This document shows, piece by piece, positions 51,186-59,619 of a stretch of 64,000 bases of DNA. The stretch is from Pseudanabaena sp. Salubria-1. Its GTDB lineage: Bacteria; Cyanobacteriota; Cyanobacteriia; Pseudanabaenales; Pseudanabaenaceae. Positions within the stretch are counted from its first letter, which is position 1. Every line of letters starts with the position of its first letter. The notes under the pieces were generated by a model. It worked only from the letters and a program-made list of their open reading frames with translations. It was not told the origin of the DNA and ran no database searches. Location of the stretch: contig JALQCR010000020.1 in NCBI GenBank assembly GCA_023336205.1, positions 61,906 through 125,905 on the forward strand. Reading direction: 5' to 3'. The translations under genes and the position numbers were made by a program.

Positions 51186-52004
51186 CAATGGAAAGAAATG
51201 CCCGACTGGCCCCTGTCCTTTCCCGATCGCTAAAGCATATTTCAAAGCCTCAGTCACATAGTTCTTCGCGTCCATCACGGCTTGAAAACGTGATTTTCCT
51301 AAAGCTAGATTTGCAGCGATCGCAGCGGACAGAGTGCATCCAGTTCCATGAGTATGTATAGTTTCAATAACTTCAGTCCGTAACACCTCAAGGCGATCGC
51401 CATCAAACCACACATCAACTGCTTTGAGATCTCCCGTCATGCCACCGCCTTTAACTAGTACCGATCGCGCTCCTAATTTATAGATTCTCTGAGCCGCAGC
51501 TTGCATATCTTCCAGCGTATGAATTTCCATCCCAGCCAGAATTTGCGCCTCATAGCGATTAGGCGTTGCGATCGCGGCAAGGGGAATTAGCATCTCACCC
51601 ATGGTTTTCACAGCATCATCATCAATTAACTGCGCCCCAGTCCGCGAAACCATCACAGGATCAACTACCACATTCCCAAAACCAAAAGCAACTAGCTTTT
51701 TGGCAACAGTTTTAATAATCTCTTGATTGAGCAACATTCCCGTTTTGATCGCCCCAATCCGCATATCGATCATCACAGTTTCAAATTGTGCTGTCACAGA
51801 CTCCACTGACAACGCATCTACCCTTGTTACGCCTTGCGTATTTTGAGAAGTTACGCAAGTAAGTACGCTAGTGCCATGCACCAGATGAAAAGCAAAAGTG
51901 CGGAGGTCAGCTTGTATCCCCGCGCCACCCCCACTATCAGAACCCGCGATCGTCATTGCGATCGGTATTTGCGAACCATCAAAACTTGTCATATTCGATA
52001 TCAA
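51159..52004 (-). CDS. thiD: Hydroxymethylpyrimidine (phosphate) kinase
   Basis: 281 residues (the ATG five codons in is an equal start). It phosphorylates HMP and HMP-P in thiamine synthesis; this feeds cofactor to enzymes such as MenD. Ribokinase fold: TIAGSDSGGGAGIQADLRTF, LVKGGGMTGD and the anion-hole THGTGCTLSAAIAANLALG. Not clustered with other thi genes. The overlap with the GNAT gene at the 3' end means antisense pairing of the two transcripts is possible. Confidence 0.94.
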   Translation of the reverse strand: MISNMTSFDGSQIPIAMTIAGSDSGGGAGIQADLRTFAFHLVHGTSVLTCVTSQNTQGVTRVDALSVESVTAQFETVMIDMRIGAIKTGMLLNQEIIKTVAKKLVAFGFGNVVVDPVMVSRTGAQLIDDDAVKTMGEMLIPLAAIATPNRYEAQILAGMEIHTLEDMQAAAQRIYKLGARSVLVKGGGMTGDLKAVDVWFDGDRLEVLRTEVIETIHTHGTGCTLSAAIAANLALGKSRFQAVMDAKNYVTEALKYALAIGKGQGPVGHFFPLLNNFAKNH

Positions 52005-52022
52005 GCAATAATTAATAAATGT

Positions 52023-52116
52023 TATACCAATTCACAAAAGTGTCGTCACACTTTTGTGAATTAAAACCCAAACCTGTAATACCAAAACACAAAATGGCGT
52101 AGCCATTTTGTGTTAC
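52023..52116. repeat. Spacer palindromes (family B relatives)
   Basis: ACCAATTCACAAAAGTG-TCGT-CACACTTTTGTGAATT, then AACCCAAACC, then ACACAAAATGGC-GTA-GCCATTTTGTGT. Both hairpins match those at 30186-30293. A further stem with arms AAATTTGAAAGTG and GTTGCTTTGC in its loop lies at 52141-52179. Confidence 0.75.
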
Positions 52117-52311
52117 AGCTACTCTCAAACCCGAATCAAATAAATTTGAAAGTGTTGCTTTGCAGCACTTTCAAATTTATTTGGTTAGTTCATTTGCTCG
52201 AAAATTGCTTTAGGTCTCAAACCCAAATATTAGAGTCGGTGCTTTGCTTTGCCTCTGATATCTGGGTTTTAAATTGCTATATGATTTATTCAACCTGTAG
52301 ACTGACTTGTT

Positions 52312-52959
52312 ATGCAAAAAAATCATCCGACTTATACGCAAGAACAGATTTCAGCTTGGTTTCGAGGACTCATGAGCATTGCCCTCGCAGACAATGAGTA
52401 CAGTGAGCAAGAGCGTACCCTCTTTGATCAAATTAGTCATAGTGACGAATGGGGTGAAGAAGTAACCATCTCAAATTTTGAACCGATTAGTGCTCAAGAC
52501 TTGGCTGATGCATTGGGTAGCGATCGCAAGGTAGGCGAAAACTTTTTACGGATGGCAGTGATGATGGCACTTGCCGATGGTAAATACACAGATACAGAAG
52601 ATTGCATTATTCAAGAATTTTGCAAAGCGCTAAAACAAGAAATCAAGCCCATTAATGATTTGCGGCAAAAACTGGAATCATCATCTCACCACGAAGAACA
52701 TCATCCAAATCTGCTAGAGCCTGTCAAAGAATGGCTCGATCACATGGATATTCATGATTCCCGCATTGCGAATTTAATTTGTAAAGTCGTTCCAGCTCAA
52801 TGTCCCTTTGAGCGCGATATAGTTCTATTTGGCCGCAAAATCATGCATATTCCCGCTATGTGCGAGATTAATCCTCTATATGATCAACTGGTAGGATTGC
52901 GGTTTAGATCGCTAAGTTACCTTGCCGACAAAGGTGAAGATGTATCAAAATATTGTTAA
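52312..52959 (+). CDS. TerB-like protein with Mo-dependent nitrogenase-associated C-terminal domain
   Basis: 215 residues. The N-terminal half is helical with SIALADNEYSEQERTLFDQI and MMALADGKYTDTEDCIIQEF, two D-rich repeats of the TerB/tellurite-resistance fold. The C-terminal 75 residues (ICKVVPAQCPFERDIVLFGR, CEINPLYDQLVGLRFRSLSY) match the domain often annotated as Mo-dependent nitrogenase-like, which is widespread in cyanobacteria that do not fix nitrogen. Function unknown. Followed by a hairpin. Confidence 0.8.
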   Translation: MQKNHPTYTQEQISAWFRGLMSIALADNEYSEQERTLFDQISHSDEWGEEVTISNFEPISAQDLADALGSDRKVGENFLRMAVMMALADGKYTDTEDCIIQEFCKALKQEIKPINDLRQKLESSSHHEEHHPNLLEPVKEWLDHMDIHDSRIANLICKVVPAQCPFERDIVLFGRKIMHIPAMCEINPLYDQLVGLRFRSLSYLADKGEDVSKYC

Positions 52960-52989
52960 TTAAAGGGGCGCTAAGCGCCCCTTTAATTT
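52958..52989. terminator. Terminator
   Basis: Stem AATTAAAGGGGCGC-TAA-GCGCCCCTTTAATT with T tract. Confidence 0.8.
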
Positions 52990-53056
52990 TCTGGATTTTA
53001 TGAAAGCGTAAAACGCTATAGTATTTACTGGTTTTACTTGCAGCCCCACTAAAAAA

Positions 53057-53671
53057 ATGCCCAGAGAACTAAAAAACACCAAAAACGAAGAAGATAACAG
53101 TGATGTTTCCCCCAACATATTGCGAGTTGTTTTATCTTTTAGGCGCTGGGGCTGGACAGCTTTTTGGACACAAGTAGTTTTGTGCGTAGTTTCATCGGTA
53201 GTGCTATTACAACTTTTTTTGTTTCCTAGGGCTGGAACAATTAGTCCTACAGGATTAGATACTAGCCCTGCCTCACTACCAGGACTTAGCTTTGCTTGGG
53301 TTGGTGTAGCTGTGCTAGGTGCAAGTATTTTCTGGAATTTCCGTTATACGCAAATGGCGAAAAAGCTGCGATCGCCTGATCGCCCAACTAAAAGCCAGAC
53401 CGTATTTCAAATTAAAATTGGATTGATTATTAATCTGATTGGGATGTTTGTTACTTTACTAGGAGCCTTTGCGATTATTGGTGCATTAACGCTTAGAGCA
53501 GGACAAGGACAAGCAGTATTACCTGGTGCAGGTAGCTTTAACTCTGTAATTCAGCCACTCGATTTCCAAATTATTCAAGCTAGTTTCAATATTATTTTTG
53601 CCCATTTTGTTGGCTTAGTCTGCTCCCTGTTGCTGCTCAACCGTGCTACTGACAAACCAAATCGAGAATAA
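53057..53671 (+). CDS. DUF3611 membrane protein
   Basis: 204 residues with four membrane spans (FWTQVVLCVVSSVVLLQLFL, FAWVGVAVLGASIFWNF, IGLIINLIGMFVTLLGAFAI, FNIIFAHFVGLVCSLLLL). The family is found in cyanobacteria and plastids of plants; function unknown. The strong hairpin at 53659-53713 includes the stop codon. Confidence 0.8.
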   Translation: MPRELKNTKNEEDNSDVSPNILRVVLSFRRWGWTAFWTQVVLCVVSSVVLLQLFLFPRAGTISPTGLDTSPASLPGLSFAWVGVAVLGASIFWNFRYTQMAKKLRSPDRPTKSQTVFQIKIGLIINLIGMFVTLLGAFAIIGALTLRAGQGQAVLPGAGSFNSVIQPLDFQIIQASFNIIFAHFVGLVCSLLLLNRATDKPNRE

Positions 53672-53713
53672 AAAGAAACCCGCTTTTTGCGGGTTTCTTT
53701 TTATTCTCGATTT
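53659..53713. terminator. Strong terminator spanning the stop codon
   Basis: 25-bp stem containing GAATAAAAAGAAACCCGC and its complement, loop TTTTT. A second hairpin with arms GTGAGAGGCGG lies at 53769-53799. Confidence 0.85.
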
Positions 53714-53854
53714 GTAGACTAAGTATAGCCTTAGCAACTTTTATCACGACAAATCAAAACCCAAATAGTGAGAGGCGGCGCTTCGCTCCGCCTCTCACTT
53801 ATTTCCTAACAAGAATGGCGACAGCTATATAATAAATATAAAGAAATGTAAATA

Positions 53855-54628
53855 GTGGCGAAACTGATGGAGTGGAAGCAAATCGAAGAAAATTGGGTGT
53901 TGACACCGCCCAAGCCCAAAGGCGTAATTCACTTTTTGGGAGGTGCATTTTTTGCGGCTGCGCCCCATGTTACCTACGGTCGCGTACTAGAGCAACTCGC
54001 TAAAAATAATTATGCGATCGTCGCTACCCCATTTCTGAATAATACTTTCGACCACCGTCAGATTGCTCGTGAAGTCAACACCTCATTTCGTAAAGCACGC
54101 AGCAAACTCTTTCTTGATTATTTCCCAGTATTTGGCATGGGTCACAGCATGGGCTGCAAAATCCATCTATTGATTAATAGTCTCTATAAACCCGCTCGTG
54201 CTGGCAATATTTACATTGCCTACAACAACTACAGCGCCGATCGCTCGATTCCATTTTTTAAGGAACTCGCAGGCACGATTCCCGAAATGTCATCAATGGA
54301 GTTTACGCCCACCCCAAAGGAAACTGAGCAACTAGTCATCGCCAATTATCAGACCGCAAATAACTTATTAGTCAAATTTGTAGACGATAGCATTGATGAA
54401 ATCTCGACCCTTTCCCAACTACTCACCCAAAAATTCCCTAAAACCGTCAGCTTGCAGACCCTCGAAGGGACTCACCTCACTTCCATGGGTATCGACATGA
54501 AATGGCAAGCGGGTTCTAGTTTCTCGGCGATCGATGCGATCGCGCAATGGGTCAAGCAGGAAATGCACAAAAATAACCAGAGCCTTGAACTAGTCTTGCT
54601 AGCATGGCTAGCTAAGCAAGCTCAGTAA
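53855..54628 (+). CDS. DUF1350 alpha/beta-hydrolase-like protein
   Basis: 257 residues from a GTG start. A cyanobacterial and plastid family with an alpha/beta hydrolase outline: GVIHFLGGAFFAAAPHVTYG and nucleophile elbow VFGMGHSMGCKIH (Ser in GHSMG), with a His in LEGTHLTSMG as candidate base. Substrate unknown. Followed by a hairpin terminator. Confidence 0.8.
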   Translation: MAKLMEWKQIEENWVLTPPKPKGVIHFLGGAFFAAAPHVTYGRVLEQLAKNNYAIVATPFLNNTFDHRQIAREVNTSFRKARSKLFLDYFPVFGMGHSMGCKIHLLINSLYKPARAGNIYIAYNNYSADRSIPFFKELAGTIPEMSSMEFTPTPKETEQLVIANYQTANNLLVKFVDDSIDEISTLSQLLTQKFPKTVSLQTLEGTHLTSMGIDMKWQAGSSFSAIDAIAQWVKQEMHKNNQSLELVLLAWLAKQAQ

Positions 54629-54665
54629 AAATATGGCGGCACTTTGTGCTGCTTCAATTATTCTT

Positions 54666-54690
54666 AAAGGCAGTGTTTCGCGCTGCCTTT
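54666..54690. terminator. Terminator
   Basis: Stem AAAGGCAG-TGTTTCGCG-CTGCCTTT followed by GCTTTT. Confidence 0.65.
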
Positions 54691-54795
54691 GCTTTTATCA
54701 CTACAGCAATGAGTAAAAATACTCTAATGAAATTGACGGTCAACTTAACAACAAATTCTGATCAAATCGATTGATTTTGTATTGATATATAAGTC

Positions 54796-54810
54796 ATTAG
54801 GATTTCTAAT
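54796..54810. promoter_or_regulatory. RbcR-type binding site upstream of rbcL
   Basis: ATTAG-GATTT-CTAAT matches exactly the pattern ATTA(G/A)-N5-(C/T)TAAT described for RbcR, the LysR-type activator of the RuBisCO operon in cyanobacteria and red-algal plastids. It lies about 560 bp before the rbcL ATG, which implies a distal promoter and a long leader. The match is seen; function is inference. Confidence 0.6.
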
Positions 54811-55046
54811 ATTTTTTTAATCTTATTAAGATTACTGACTATTAATATTAGTTTTTGTATCATTATGTATCGCATCAGTACAAAAACATATTCATAAATC
54901 GCTATTTTTCTTAACATAAACTACCTCGCTAACTTACAGACTGATCCTTATATTTAAAGGGTTTACGCGGCTCAGCCTAGAAAGATCTCGCAAAAACAAG
55001 TACTAGAGGATATATCTAGCTTATTAGAGTTATATAAATTTTTTAT

Positions 55047-55283
55047 ATGAATTTGTTACCAAAAACAGAGAGTTTCAAAAAATTTTTTTCAAAAAAAGTA
55101 AATGTGGATACGCACTTTATGTTTAAATTAGAGACATCGCTCAAGGACTTCTCACGAAGAATTCCTGATAGGATTAACTTATATAAAGCAAAAAAGTATT
55201 CCACCAAAGAAGCAGATATCAAAGGGCTAATTAGATTTTTAACAGATTTTCAATCTTTCTTTAATTTTCGATTTGACTATTGA
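55047..55283 (+). CDS. Doubtful 78-aa ORF in the rbcL leader
   Basis: Frame rich in Lys and Phe (start MNLLPKTESFKKFF) with no recognised family, no ribosome site, and AT-driven composition. It may be chance in an AT-rich leader. It is recorded because it fills the unusually long space between the RbcR-type site and rbcL. Confidence 0.2.
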   Translation: MNLLPKTESFKKFFSKKVNVDTHFMFKLETSLKDFSRRIPDRINLYKAKKYSTKEADIKGLIRFLTDFQSFFNFRFDY

Positions 55284-55373
55284 CTCTGACTCTTTAGTTT
55301 TTTTTGCCGTGCAATTTGCAGATATATATTTGCAGTTTACTGATTTTCATTCAACCATAGTAAGGAGATATTA

Positions 55374-56804
55374 ATGTCTTACTCAAAAACACAGTCTAAA
55401 GCCAAGGCTGGGTACGACGCAGGTGTTCAGGACTATAAACTAAAGTACTATACCCCCGATTACACACCCAGAGATACTGACCTTCTCGCTGCTTTCCGTT
55501 TCGTGCCTCAACCAGGCGTACCTCCAGAAGAAGCTGCTGCTGCGGTAGCTGCTGAATCTTCTACAGGTACATGGACAACTGTATGGACAGACTTGTTGAC
55601 CGACCTCGATCGCTACAAAGGTCGTTGCTATGATGTCGAACCAGTACCCAACGAAGACAATCAATATATTGCTTACATCGCATATCCTCTTGACTTGTTT
55701 GAAGAAGGTTCTGTAACCAACTTGCTAACCTCATTGGTTGGTAACGTATTCGGTTTCAAAGCTCTTCGCGCACTTCGTCTAGAAGACATCCGTGTGCCTA
55801 TTGCATACTTGAAGACATTCCAAGGACCTCCTCACGGTATCCAAGTAGAACGCGACAAGTTGAACAAGTATGGCCGTCCTCTACTAGGTTGTACCATCAA
55901 GCCTAAATTGGGTCTATCTGCTAAGAACTACGGTCGTGCAGTATACGAATGTCTTCGCGGCGGTTTGGACTTCACCAAAGACGACGAAAACATCAACTCT
56001 CAGCCTTTCATGCGTTGGCGCGATCGCTTCCTGTTTGTACAAGAAGCAATCGAAAAAGCTCAAGCTGAATCTGGCGAAATCAAGGGTCACTACCTCAACG
56101 TAACTGCGCCTACATCTGAGCAAATGATGGAACGTGCAGCTTTCGCTAAGGAAATTGGCACACCAATCATCATGCATGACTTCTTGACTGGTGGTTTCAC
56201 AGCTAACACCTCTCTTGCTAAGTATTGCCGCGAAAATGGCTTGCTATTGCACATTCACCGCGCTATGCACGCTGTTATTGACCGTCAAAAAACTCACGGG
56301 ATTCACTTCCGCGTTTTGGCTAAGTGCTTGCGTATGTCTGGTGGCGATCACCTCCACTCTGGAACCGTTGTCGGTAAGCTCGAAGGCGAAAAGGGCATCA
56401 CCATGGGCTTTGTTGACCTAATGCGTGAAGACCACATCGAACTCGATCGCTCTCGCGGTATCTACTTCACTCAAGATTGGGCTTCTATGCCTGGTGTACT
56501 TCCCGTTGCTTCGGGTGGTATCCACGTATGGCACATGCCTGCACTCGTCGAAATCTTCGGCGATGATTCTTGCCTACAGTTCGGTGGTGGTACTTTGGGA
56601 CATCCTTGGGGTGCTGCTCCTGGTGCAACCGCTAACCGCGTTGCTCTCGAAGCTTGCGTACAAGCTCGTAACGAAGGTCGCGACATGATGCGTGAAGGTG
56701 GCGACATCCTTCGTGAAGCTGGTCGTTGGTCTCCTGAGTTGAATGCTGCTCTTGAACTCTGGAAAGAAATCAAGTTTGAATTTGAAGCAATGGATACCGT
56801 CTAA
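55374..56804 (+). CDS. rbcL: RuBisCO large subunit, form IB
   Basis: 476 residues, normal length, no insertion or intron. It fixes CO2 onto ribulose bisphosphate in carboxysomes. Carbamylated Lys and metal site in GGLDFTKDDENINSQPF, loop 6 in GTVVGKLEGEKG, latch region and C-terminus complete. Excellent ribosome site AAGGAG. Codon use is strongly biased (GGT, CGT, AAC), as in highly expressed genes, unlike flanking genes. First gene of rbcL-rbcX-rbcS. Confidence 0.99.
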   Translation: MSYSKTQSKAKAGYDAGVQDYKLKYYTPDYTPRDTDLLAAFRFVPQPGVPPEEAAAAVAAESSTGTWTTVWTDLLTDLDRYKGRCYDVEPVPNEDNQYIAYIAYPLDLFEEGSVTNLLTSLVGNVFGFKALRALRLEDIRVPIAYLKTFQGPPHGIQVERDKLNKYGRPLLGCTIKPKLGLSAKNYGRAVYECLRGGLDFTKDDENINSQPFMRWRDRFLFVQEAIEKAQAESGEIKGHYLNVTAPTSEQMMERAAFAKEIGTPIIMHDFLTGGFTANTSLAKYCRENGLLLHIHRAMHAVIDRQKTHGIHFRVLAKCLRMSGGDHLHSGTVVGKLEGEKGITMGFVDLMREDHIELDRSRGIYFTQDWASMPGVLPVASGGIHVWHMPALVEIFGDDSCLQFGGGTLGHPWGAAPGATANRVALEACVQARNEGRDMMREGGDILREAGRWSPELNAALELWKEIKFEFEAMDTV

Positions 56805-56815
56805 ATCGATCAGCT

Positions 56816-56848
56816 TTTGTGAGAATGGGCTACGCCCATTCTCACAAA
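56816..56848. terminator. Intercistronic hairpin between rbcL and rbcX
   Basis: Perfect stem TTTTGTGAGAATGGG-CTACG-complement followed by A8. As it lies inside the operon it likely sets a lower rbcX/rbcS read-through or protects the rbcL mRNA 3' end. Confidence 0.65.
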
Positions 56849-56873
56849 AAAAATTCTTGGTTAAGTTCAGCCT

Positions 56874-57353
56874 ATGGATATTAAGCGCAGTACTAAGTCC
56901 ACAGCTAAAATGTTAGTAAATTTTTTGACATTTGAAGCTGTAAAGACAATTGCCGAGCAATTGGAAGAAACTGATAGATTAAAAGCTCTCTGGTTTAATC
57001 AATTCTCGACACGCGAAAGACTCCAAAATGGCGAACTTTATATTAAAGATCTGTTCGCAGTTCACCAAGAAATGGCTTTTCGAGTGATGACAGTGCGGGA
57101 ACATCTAGCGAATGAGATTTTAGATTTTTTGCCAGAAATGACTCGTACTGGAATCCAACAATCAAATATGCAGCTTCGTCGTCAACATTTTGAGAAGATC
57201 ATGAGTGTGCAGGCTTCTGAAGGATATGCAGAATGTGAGAATCTGGAATCTAGTGTAGAACCTAGTTCTGAGAATAATCTCGAAATTCCTTTAGAAGTTG
57301 TTGCGGACTTAGATCCAGATTCAGTTGTTGAAAGCGATCGCGCTTCTACTTAA
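56874..57353 (+). CDS. rbcX: RuBisCO assembly chaperone RbcX
   Basis: 159 residues. RbcX dimers clamp the C-terminal tail of RbcL during L8 core assembly. The core is visible as STAKMLVNFLTFEAVKTIAE, IQQSNMQLRRQHFEKI and the helix-forming MTVREHLANEILDFLPEM. The tail after about residue 125 is acidic and longer than the minimal family. Its place between rbcL and rbcS is typical. Confidence 0.95.
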   Translation: MDIKRSTKSTAKMLVNFLTFEAVKTIAEQLEETDRLKALWFNQFSTRERLQNGELYIKDLFAVHQEMAFRVMTVREHLANEILDFLPEMTRTGIQQSNMQLRRQHFEKIMSVQASEGYAECENLESSVEPSSENNLEIPLEVVADLDPDSVVESDRAST

Positions 57354-57388
57354 ATCCATAGAAACACCAATTTAACTGCGAGAAAATA

Positions 57389-57724
57389 ATGCAAACTTTA
57401 CCAAAAGAGCGTCATTACGAAACTCTTTCCTACCTTCCCCCTTTGAGCGATGCTCAAATCACTCGTCAAATCGAGTACACCCTTAAGCAAGGTTTCTATC
57501 CTGCGATCGAATTCAACGAAGATTCCGATCCTTCTATCCACTACTGGACTCTTTGGAAGTTGCCCTTGTTCAACGCCAGAACTCCTCAAGAAGTTTTGAG
57601 CGAAGTTCAAGCTTGCCGCTCTAGCTATCCTGGTAGCTTCATCCGTGTTGTTGCTTTCGACAACATCAAGCAGTGCCAAGTCCAAAGCTTCATCGTACAC
57701 AAGCCTAACGCTGCTCGTTACTAA
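57389..57724 (+). CDS. rbcS: RuBisCO small subunit
   Basis: 111 residues, form IB small subunit: METLSYLPPLSD-type start (RHYETLSYLPPLSDAQITRQ), YWTLWKLPLF, and SFIRVVAFDNIKQCQVQSFI. It caps the L8 core. Codon bias as strong as in rbcL. Last gene of the operon; terminated by the hairpin at 57734-57768. Confidence 0.98.
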   Translation: MQTLPKERHYETLSYLPPLSDAQITRQIEYTLKQGFYPAIEFNEDSDPSIHYWTLWKLPLFNARTPQEVLSEVQACRSSYPGSFIRVVAFDNIKQCQVQSFIVHKPNAARY

Positions 57725-57733
57725 GCTTTAACA

Positions 57734-57768
57734 AACAAAAAAGCCCCGCAATGCGGGGCTTTTTTGTT
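57734..57768. terminator. Terminator of the rbc operon
   Basis: Stem AACAAAAAAGCCCCGC-AAT-GCGGGGCTTTTTTGTT. Confidence 0.92.
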
Positions 57769-57816
57769 ATCTAGAAAAATAGTTGGACATATTTTCGGGA
57801 TATGAAAATATTTGTG

Positions 57817-58017
57817 TCAAATGTAATCTTGGGCATCTGGGCTATTAGAGCTTCTCTGTAAGATCAATTTCCAAGCTTTCATCATTGCCTGATTAGCTTT
57901 TTTTGATGCCTCAAACTTTTCCTTTCGACTCAAGGACTTTTTCTTTGCAGTTTTGTTTTCGCTAGATGGGCTTGCGACTGAGCTATTTAAGCTGCTTTCC
58001 TTAGATTTTTTAGTCAT
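57817..58017 (-). CDS. Small basic hypothetical protein
   Basis: 66 residues from the ATG at 58017 (four codons more are possible). Ser-rich start, Lys-rich middle (ENKTAKKKSLSRKEKFEASK), ending in KANQAMMKAWKLILQRSS. No family recognised; a nucleic-acid-binding role is only a guess from charge. Confidence 0.5.
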   Translation of the reverse strand: MTKKSKESSLNSSVASPSSENKTAKKKSLSRKEKFEASKKANQAMMKAWKLILQRSSNSPDAQDYI

Positions 58018-58082
58018 GGCTAATATCACCCCATTGCATAGGATATACTTTCATTGTAGCAAAACAGGCATAAATATCTTCC

Positions 58083-58107
58083 CGCCAATTCAAGGATGAA
58101 ATGCAAC
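58083..58107. mobile_element. Solitary IS30 terminal repeat
   Basis: 25 bp identical to the inverted end of the IS30 element at 15263-16349 (outer 20 bases CGCCAATTCAAGGATGAAAT), with no IS30 body or second end nearby. It is a scar of deletion, imprecise excision or one-ended recombination. It lies directly before the gene that starts at 58117. Confidence 0.9.
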
Positions 58108-58116
58108 GGAGCCAAA

Positions 58117-58815
58117 ATGATGATGACTAAAAAACTTCTAGTGAATATTTTTTTGACAATATCTACAGTATTTCTCCATCCTTATTCAATTAGCGGAGAA
58201 ACTAGTAAAAATCAAAATATTAATTCAGAATCACCAAAAGTTCCGCCTCAAAGTACTGACACCAAGCGTACTATTGTTATAAATTTCTCTGGGAATGTGA
58301 GTTCAGAATCTGTCGCGTTACTAATGCAAAACATTAGTGTATGGATGCTTTCAGGATATAAAGATTTTCTTTTGTTAATAAATTCTAACGGTGGAGATCT
58401 TGATTCATCTATTGCTGCTTATAACTACCTTTCTAGTCTTCCCGTTACTATAAGGACTCATAATCTCTCTGTTGTTAAATCAGCTGCTATTTACATTTAT
58501 TGTGCTGGAAGTAACAGAACGGCATCACCCAATAGTATTTTCCTTGTACATAACGGTACTGCAAATTACAGTGATGGACAAACTATCGGTGAGCTTAATG
58601 GAACAAACCAGTGGTATAAACTTGCACTGATTTCTGGTCATAAAATCTTTTCTATTTGTGCAGGTATTACGGAAAAGCAGAGTAGAAATATATTTTATAG
58701 CGAATCAGTATTTAGTGCTACTGAGGCAAAGAATGTAGGTTTTGTCAACGAAGTTGGTAATGTCAAGATTGACAGTAATGCTATTTTCTCCAATTACGAT
58801 GCATTTAAAAAATAG
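58117..58815 (+). CDS. Secreted ClpP/crotonase-like (S14-type) putative serine protease
   Basis: 232 residues from the ATG at 58117; an upstream ATG at 58096 falls in the IS30 end. Signal peptide KKLLVNIFLTISTVFLHPYS. ClpP-like core: LLLINSNGGDLDSSIAAYNY, candidate Ser in SVVKSAAIYIYCAG, His in NSIFLVHNGTA; the usual Asp position reads ESVFSATEAK, so the acid may be replaced by Glu. Export is unusual for ClpP; periplasmic SDH-type members exist. Its original promoter was probably displaced by the IS30 end. Confidence 0.75.
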   Translation: MMMTKKLLVNIFLTISTVFLHPYSISGETSKNQNINSESPKVPPQSTDTKRTIVINFSGNVSSESVALLMQNISVWMLSGYKDFLLLINSNGGDLDSSIAAYNYLSSLPVTIRTHNLSVVKSAAIYIYCAGSNRTASPNSIFLVHNGTANYSDGQTIGELNGTNQWYKLALISGHKIFSICAGITEKQSRNIFYSESVFSATEAKNVGFVNEVGNVKIDSNAIFSNYDAFKK

Positions 58816-58847
58816 GATATATCAATTTCAAATTGGTTGTAGAAAGA

Positions 58848-58970
58848 TAGGAATGATCGCTGTTATTGATTTTGATTAGGGGCGATCGCTTTGTGGTGAG
58901 AGATGAAGTGGCGATCGTTGGTTGTTGATTTTGATTAGGGGCGATCTGAGTAGGTTATGCTTTAAGCGAT
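58848..58970. repeat. HIP1-bearing tandem-like repeats
   Basis: Two units of roughly 60 bp containing GTTGTTGATTTTGATTAGGGGCGATC, each closed by a HIP1 or half HIP1 site. Related units occur at 59561-59640 and 60265-60415. They fill spacers between small genes here. Confidence 0.65.
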
Positions 58971-59017
58971 CGTAGGTTAGAATGTTCTACAAACTTGTAC
59001 CTGAGACTATTAAACTT

Positions 59018-59284
59018 ATGTCAACACAGCAAGTCACCTTCCAAGAATGCAACACCCAATTTGCACAAATTTTTGAGAGAGTATTACAAAATCATGAAAT
59101 TATTTCAGTTTATAAAGAACCTGAAAAAAGTATTGTGATTTTGGATGCAAGAGAATATAGCAGCTTAGTGGAAACATTGTACTTATTAAGCAATCCAGCC
59201 AACAGAGACCGCCTATATCAAAGTATTTCTCAGCATGAACAAGGACAAGTAAGGGAAATAGATGTTAAGGCTTACTTGGACTGA
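59018..59284 (+). CDS. YefM/Phd-type antitoxin
   Basis: 88 residues from the ATG at 59018. N-terminal Phd fold (STQQVTFQECNTQFAQIFER, SIVILDAREYSSLVETLYLL) that binds DNA, and a C-terminal acidic tail that wraps the toxin. It overlaps the toxin gene by 23 bp. A frame from 58982 adds twelve residues without support. Confidence 0.9.
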   Translation: MSTQQVTFQECNTQFAQIFERVLQNHEIISVYKEPEKSIVILDAREYSSLVETLYLLSNPANRDRLYQSISQHEQGQVREIDVKAYLD

Positions 59285-59525
59285 GAATGCTCTAAAAGAC
59301 TTGGATTGGTGGCAGCAGAACGACATCAAACTATTGAGAAAAATAATTCAAATTTGTCTTGAAATTTGCAAAGATCCCACAAAAGGAATAGGTAAGCCAG
59401 AACCATTGAAGTTTGATTTGCAAGGATATTGGTCAAGACGCATTAATCAAGAACATCGGATTATTTATACTTTTGATGAAAGTCAAGTTACGATTATTCA
59501 ATGTCGATTCCATTACGATAAATAG
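59262..59525 (+). CDS. yoeB: YoeB-type ribosome-dependent mRNA interferase
   Basis: 87 residues, full-length RelE-superfamily toxin. Active-site residues of YoeB are present: Glu in GKPEPLKFDLQGYWSRRI, Arg in the same stretch and in INQEHRIIYTF, and the C-terminal His in CRFHYDK. It cuts mRNA in the ribosomal A site when YefM is degraded. Confidence 0.93.
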   Translation: MLRLTWTENALKDLDWWQQNDIKLLRKIIQICLEICKDPTKGIGKPEPLKFDLQGYWSRRINQEHRIIYTFDESQVTIIQCRFHYDK

Positions 59526-59619
59526 GCTTTGAGTTATGAGGTCGAAGTTTCTGATATTTGATTGGGTATGATCGCTTTTTTTTGAGATGAATTTGCGATC
59601 ACTGATTGTTGGTATTTGG

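Noticed and set aside
55440..56773. Several frames antisense to or shifted within rbcL
   Set aside because: Long shadow frames come from the strong codon bias of rbcL.
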